A stretch of 6,201 nt of DNA, taken from assembly GCA_017470045.1 (NCBI GenBank), contig JAFUFG010000003.1:1-6201 (forward strand). Direction: 5' to 3'. The position numbers and the translations under genes are program-made. The notes under the pieces were generated by a model. That model had not been told where the DNA came from. It saw nothing but the letters and a program-made list of their open reading frames with translations, and searched no databases. This DNA comes from Bacilli bacterium (lineage in GTDB: Bacteria; Bacillota_I; Bacilli_A; RF39; UBA660). This document shows positions 4,430 to 6,201 of this stretch, one piece after another (positions within the stretch are counted from its first letter, which is position 1; the number at the start of each line of letters is the position of its first letter).

Positions 4430-5494
4430 TTATTCTACGTCTCCTTGAAGTTTTCTCTTTTGATCTTCTTGGATTAAAGCATCAATAACATCGTCTAAAG
4501 CTCCATCCATAATACGATCTAAGTTATTTGTAGTAAAACCAATTCTATGGTCTGTTACACGGTTTTGTGGGTAGTTATAAGTACGGATTTTTTCTGCACG
4601 ATCTCCTGTACCAATCTTACTACGTCTTTCATTTCCTTCTTTTTCAAGTCTTTCTTCTTCTTGTAATTCATAAAGTCTTGCTCTTAAAACACGCATTGCT
4701 TGTTCTTTATTTTGAATTTGACTACGTTCATTTTGACAAGTTACTACTAATCCTGTAGGTAAGTGAGTAATACGAACTGCTGAATCAGTTGTATTAACAC
4801 CTTGTCCACCACAACCACTAGAACGATAAATATCAATTCTTAAGTCATTTGGATTAATTTCAATTTCTGCATCTTCATCTGCTTCTGGAATAACTAATAC
4901 TGTTGCAGTTGAAGTTTGAAGTCTACCATTTGATTCTGTTACCGGAACTCTTTGTACTCTATGAGATCCACTTTCGTATTTTAATAAAGAATAAGCGCCT
5001 TTTCCTTTAATAATAAGCTCAATTTGACTAAATCCTCCTGCAGTACCATCTACAGAGTTATATACTTGATAGGTAAATCCATGTTTTTCAGCATATCTTG
5101 TATACATACGGAATAAGTCTCCAGCAAAGATATTTGCTTCATCTCCACCAGCTGCTCCACGAATTTCCATAACAACGTTCTTTCCATCATTAGGATCCTT
5201 TGGAATTAAAAGAATTTCTAATTCACCATCTAATTTTGCTTTTTCTTCTTCTAATTCTCTTAATTCTTCTTTTGCCATTTCTCCTAATTCTGGATCTTTG
5301 GTCATTTCTTTAGCGCCTTCCATATCTTCTAGCACTTTTTTATATCTTTTGTAACAGTTTACGATATCCTCTAAATCTGACATTTCTTTGGAATATTGTC
5401 TTGTTTTTTTAATATCGGATAAAACTTCAGGTTTTGATAATTCTTCTTGTAAGAATTCATATTTTTCTAACGTAGCTTCTAATCTTTCTATCAT
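4430..5494 (-). CDS. prfA: Peptide chain release factor 1 (RF1)
   Basis: RF1 reads the stop codons UAA and UAG in the ribosomal A site and triggers release of the finished protein. Its 354 residues match the usual 355-360. An N-terminal helical domain (about 1-95, charged and probably coiled) precedes the codon-recognition domain with P-V-T at 184-186, the RF1-type PxT motif (PAT in E. coli). The catalytic GGQ is at 229-231 in SGCGGQGVNTTDSAVRITH; the neighbours differ from the common GAGGQH, but GGQ itself is intact. Gln231 is the target of PrmC, encoded next. RF1 rather than RF2 is shown by PxT, the length and the absence of an RF2-type programmed frameshift. The start at 5494 has AAAGGGAG seven bases upstream. 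Confidence 0.97.
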   Translation of the reverse strand: MIERLEATLEKYEFLQEELSKPEVLSDIKKTRQYSKEMSDLEDIVNCYKRYKKVLEDMEGAKEMTKDPELGEMAKEELRELEEEKAKLDGELEILLIPKDPNDGKNVVMEIRGAAGGDEANIFAGDLFRMYTRYAEKHGFTYQVYNSVDGTAGGFSQIELIIKGKGAYSLLKYESGSHRVQRVPVTESNGRLQTSTATVLVIPEADEDAEIEINPNDLRIDIYRSSGCGGQGVNTTDSAVRITHLPTGLVVTCQNERSQIQNKEQAMRVLRARLYELQEEERLEKEGNERRSKIGTGDRAEKIRTYNYPQNRVTDHRIGFTTNNLDRIMDGALDDVIDALIQEDQKRKLQGDVE

Positions 5495-5523
5495 ATTCTC
5501 TCTCCCTTTCGGTAATCAAACGT

Positions 5524-5532
5524 ATTATATCA
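5524..5532 (-). promoter_or_regulatory. prfA promoter (extended -10)
   Basis: The minus strand reads TGA-TATAAT (5532-5524), a perfect -10 with the TG extension, 29 bases before the prfA start. The -35 position falls in the rpoE terminator T-tract (TTTTTT), a poor match that the extended -10 could offset. It likely drives prfA and prmC. Confidence 0.65.
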
Positions 5533-5545
5533 CACTTTTACGAAG

Positions 5546-5571
5546 AAAAAAACTAGATTATTGTTCTAGTT
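5546..5571 (-). terminator. Rho-independent terminator of rpoE
   Basis: Minus-strand arms AACTAGA (5571-5565) and TCTAGTT (5557-5551), a 7-base loop that contains the rpoE stop codon, then five more Ts. Compact and well placed before the prfA promoter. Confidence 0.75.
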
Positions 5572-6019
5572 CTAATTCGTCTTCATCTAGGATTACTAAA
5601 TCTTTTAGTTCTTCGTTGGTATCTTCATCATAATCATCATTTTCTGTATCATCATAACTATCTTCATCCATGTCATCATCATCAGAGTCTTGATCATCAT
5701 CTTCTGAAGATTCCTCTTCTTCTTCATCCTCATCATCATCTACATCTGTTACTTTTACTACTTTATCAGATGTATGTCTTTCTCTTAAATCAACAGTTCC
5801 ATCTTTTAAAATAATGAAATGTTTATCAGTAGATAAGGCTGTAAAATAATCAGCAATTTTCTTTTCAAATGTACTTTCTGGTAATTCTAATAATTCAATG
5901 ATCTTTTTGAAAAGATCAGCTGTTTTCATTGGTTTTTTGCTTTCTTCTAGAATTAGTTGAGTTATTTCCTTATTGGATAGTAATTCTAGATCTTCCTTTT
6001 TCATCTTTTTTAGACTCAT
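5558..6019 (-). CDS. rpoE: DNA-directed RNA polymerase delta subunit (RpoE)
   Basis: An accessory subunit of RNA polymerase found in Bacilli. It raises transcription specificity and recycling and makes start sites more sensitive to the initiating nucleotide. The 153 residues have the family's two-part build. A folded N-terminal winged-helix (HARE-HTH) domain at about 10-85 includes ELLSNKEITQLIL and the strand FIILKDGTVDLRE (68-80). From residue 92 to the end is a disordered acidic tail with 40 Asp or Glu among 62 residues. The start at 6019 has AAGGAGG seven bases upstream. It follows argS and has its own candidate promoters and terminator. Despite the name it is unrelated to the sigma-E of Proteobacteria. 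Confidence 0.95.
   Translation of the reverse strand: MSLKKMKKEDLELLSNKEITQLILEESKKPMKTADLFKKIIELLELPESTFEKKIADYFTALSTDKHFIILKDGTVDLRERHTSDKVVKVTDVDDDEDEEEEESSEDDDQDSDDDDMDEDSYDDTENDDYDEDTNEELKDLVILDEDELELEQ
5609..5740 (-). repeat. GAT/GAA-rich low-complexity tract (delta acidic tail)
   Basis: The DNA for rpoE residues 94-137 is dominated by GAT and GAA codons, giving trinucleotide runs such as ATCATCATC on the plus strand. It may be prone to in-frame length change. An acidic tail of variable length is normal for delta subunits. Confidence 0.7.
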
Positions 6020-6043
6020 AATAAGCCCTCCTTATATCTAAAC

Positions 6044-6072
6044 ATTATATGTAAATTGCAAAAAATTGTTAT
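6044..6072 (-). promoter_or_regulatory. Candidate proximal promoter of rpoE
   Basis: A perfect -10 TATAAT (6049-6044) with a 17-base spacer to ATAACA (6072-6067), a four-of-six -35. It lies 24 bases before the rpoE start, leaving a short leader with AAGGAGG. In such AT-rich DNA the match is only moderate evidence. Confidence 0.45.
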
Positions 6073-6091
6073 TGTAAAAATTACGTATATA

Positions 6092-6120
6092 CTTATAACA
6101 TAGAATAAAGGTAATTACAA
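6092..6120 (-). promoter_or_regulatory. Candidate distal promoter of rpoE
   Basis: -35 TTGTAA (6120-6115, four of six), 17-base spacer, -10 TATAAG (6097-6092, five of six), just after the argS stop. It could act with or instead of the proximal site. The -35 also forms part of an imperfect inverted repeat, TTGTAATTAC (6120-6111) with GTAATTTTTACAA (6084-6072), which is too weak to call an argS terminator. Confidence 0.35.
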
Positions 6121-6128
6121 TATTTTTT

Positions 6129-6201
6129 TTACATTTTCTCTGGTACTTCAATTCCTAAAATATCAATTAATAAACTGTTTACTTCATATACTAGTTTTGT
6201 T
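6129..6201 (-). CDS. argS: Arginyl-tRNA synthetase, C-terminal end only
   Basis: The last 23 codons and TAA stop of a gene entering from the right edge. The encoded end, finishing VNSLLIDILGIEVPEKM, matches the typical ArgRS ending: a helix, then LLGI, then a terminal P/V-E-R/K-M. That end is part of the helical anticodon-binding domain, whose last residues lie near the active site. ArgRS charges tRNA-Arg with arginine. Only the tail is visible, so the call rests on this short signature. Confidence 0.78.
   Translation of the reverse strand, partial: TKLVYEVNSLLIDILGIEVPEKM

Noticed and set aside
4567..4758. Plus-strand open frame opposite prfA
   Set aside because: It is antisense to the conserved part of RF1 after GGQ; the Leu/Tyr/Phe-rich product is an artefact of the opposite strand.
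5388..5633. Plus-strand open frame across the prfA start and rpoE end
   Set aside because: It crosses a terminator and a promoter on the other strand, and its Ser-rich end is the reverse of the acidic tail codons.

Overview
The window is an AT-rich, tightly packed stretch of bacterial housekeeping genes. All nine genes are read from the minus strand, so transcription runs from position 6201 towards 1. In that direction the order is: argS (3' end only), rpoE (RNA polymerase delta), prfA (RF1), prmC, spoIIR, murA, an SGNH-like surface protein, rpmE (bL31), rpiB, and the start of a DUF1146 (YwzB-like) membrane protein. The delta subunit points to class Bacilli in the broad sense. SpoIIR points to a lineage that makes, or descends from makers of, endospores. 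The low GC content, compactness and short proteins would suit an uncultured gut Bacilli or Erysipelotrichia-like lineage, but that placement is inference. TGA ends rpiB at the family's normal length and TAG ends spoIIR, so the standard stop codons are in use and a Mycoplasma-type code is unlikely.

Layout. From 6201 to 5546 are the argS tail, then rpoE with candidate sigma-A promoters and a clear hairpin plus U-tract terminator over its stop codon. From 5532 to 3556, prfA has an extended -10 promoter and runs into prmC with a one-base gap. This pairs a release factor with the methylase that modifies its GGQ glutamine. From 3595 to 3012, spoIIR sits between a long hairpin that holds its ribosome binding site and a GAAA-tetraloop hairpin terminator. 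From 2975 to 897, murA has a near-consensus promoter (TTGACA, 17 bases, TATGAT) and is followed by the SGNH-like gene. From 907 to 598, rpmE has its own promoter, a structured leader and a strong terminator. From 587 to 1, rpiB has an extended -10 promoter and overlaps the DUF1146 gene at ATGA. The order resembles a condensed form of the Bacillus subtilis rpoE / murAB / rpmE / prfA-prmC-spoIIR / rpiB region.

The genes serve translation (ArgS, RF1, PrmC, bL31), transcription (delta), peptidoglycan precursor synthesis (MurA), pentose phosphate metabolism (RpiB) and forespore-to-mother-cell signalling (SpoIIR). I see no mobile element, CRISPR array, RNA gene or phage gene.

The most unusual signals are not genes. 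Four copies of an inverted repeat, TCCACA-(4 to 6 bases)-TGTGGA, lie inside coding sequence: three within 190 bases of prmC and one in rpiB. They look like head-to-head DnaA boxes. Other points worth a look are an SGNH-like protein whose catalytic Ser, Asp and His positions all appear substituted, an RpiB with Asp where the ring-opening His is expected, the hairpin enclosing the spoIIR ribosome binding site, and an identical 12-base start region at the rpmE and rpiB promoters.
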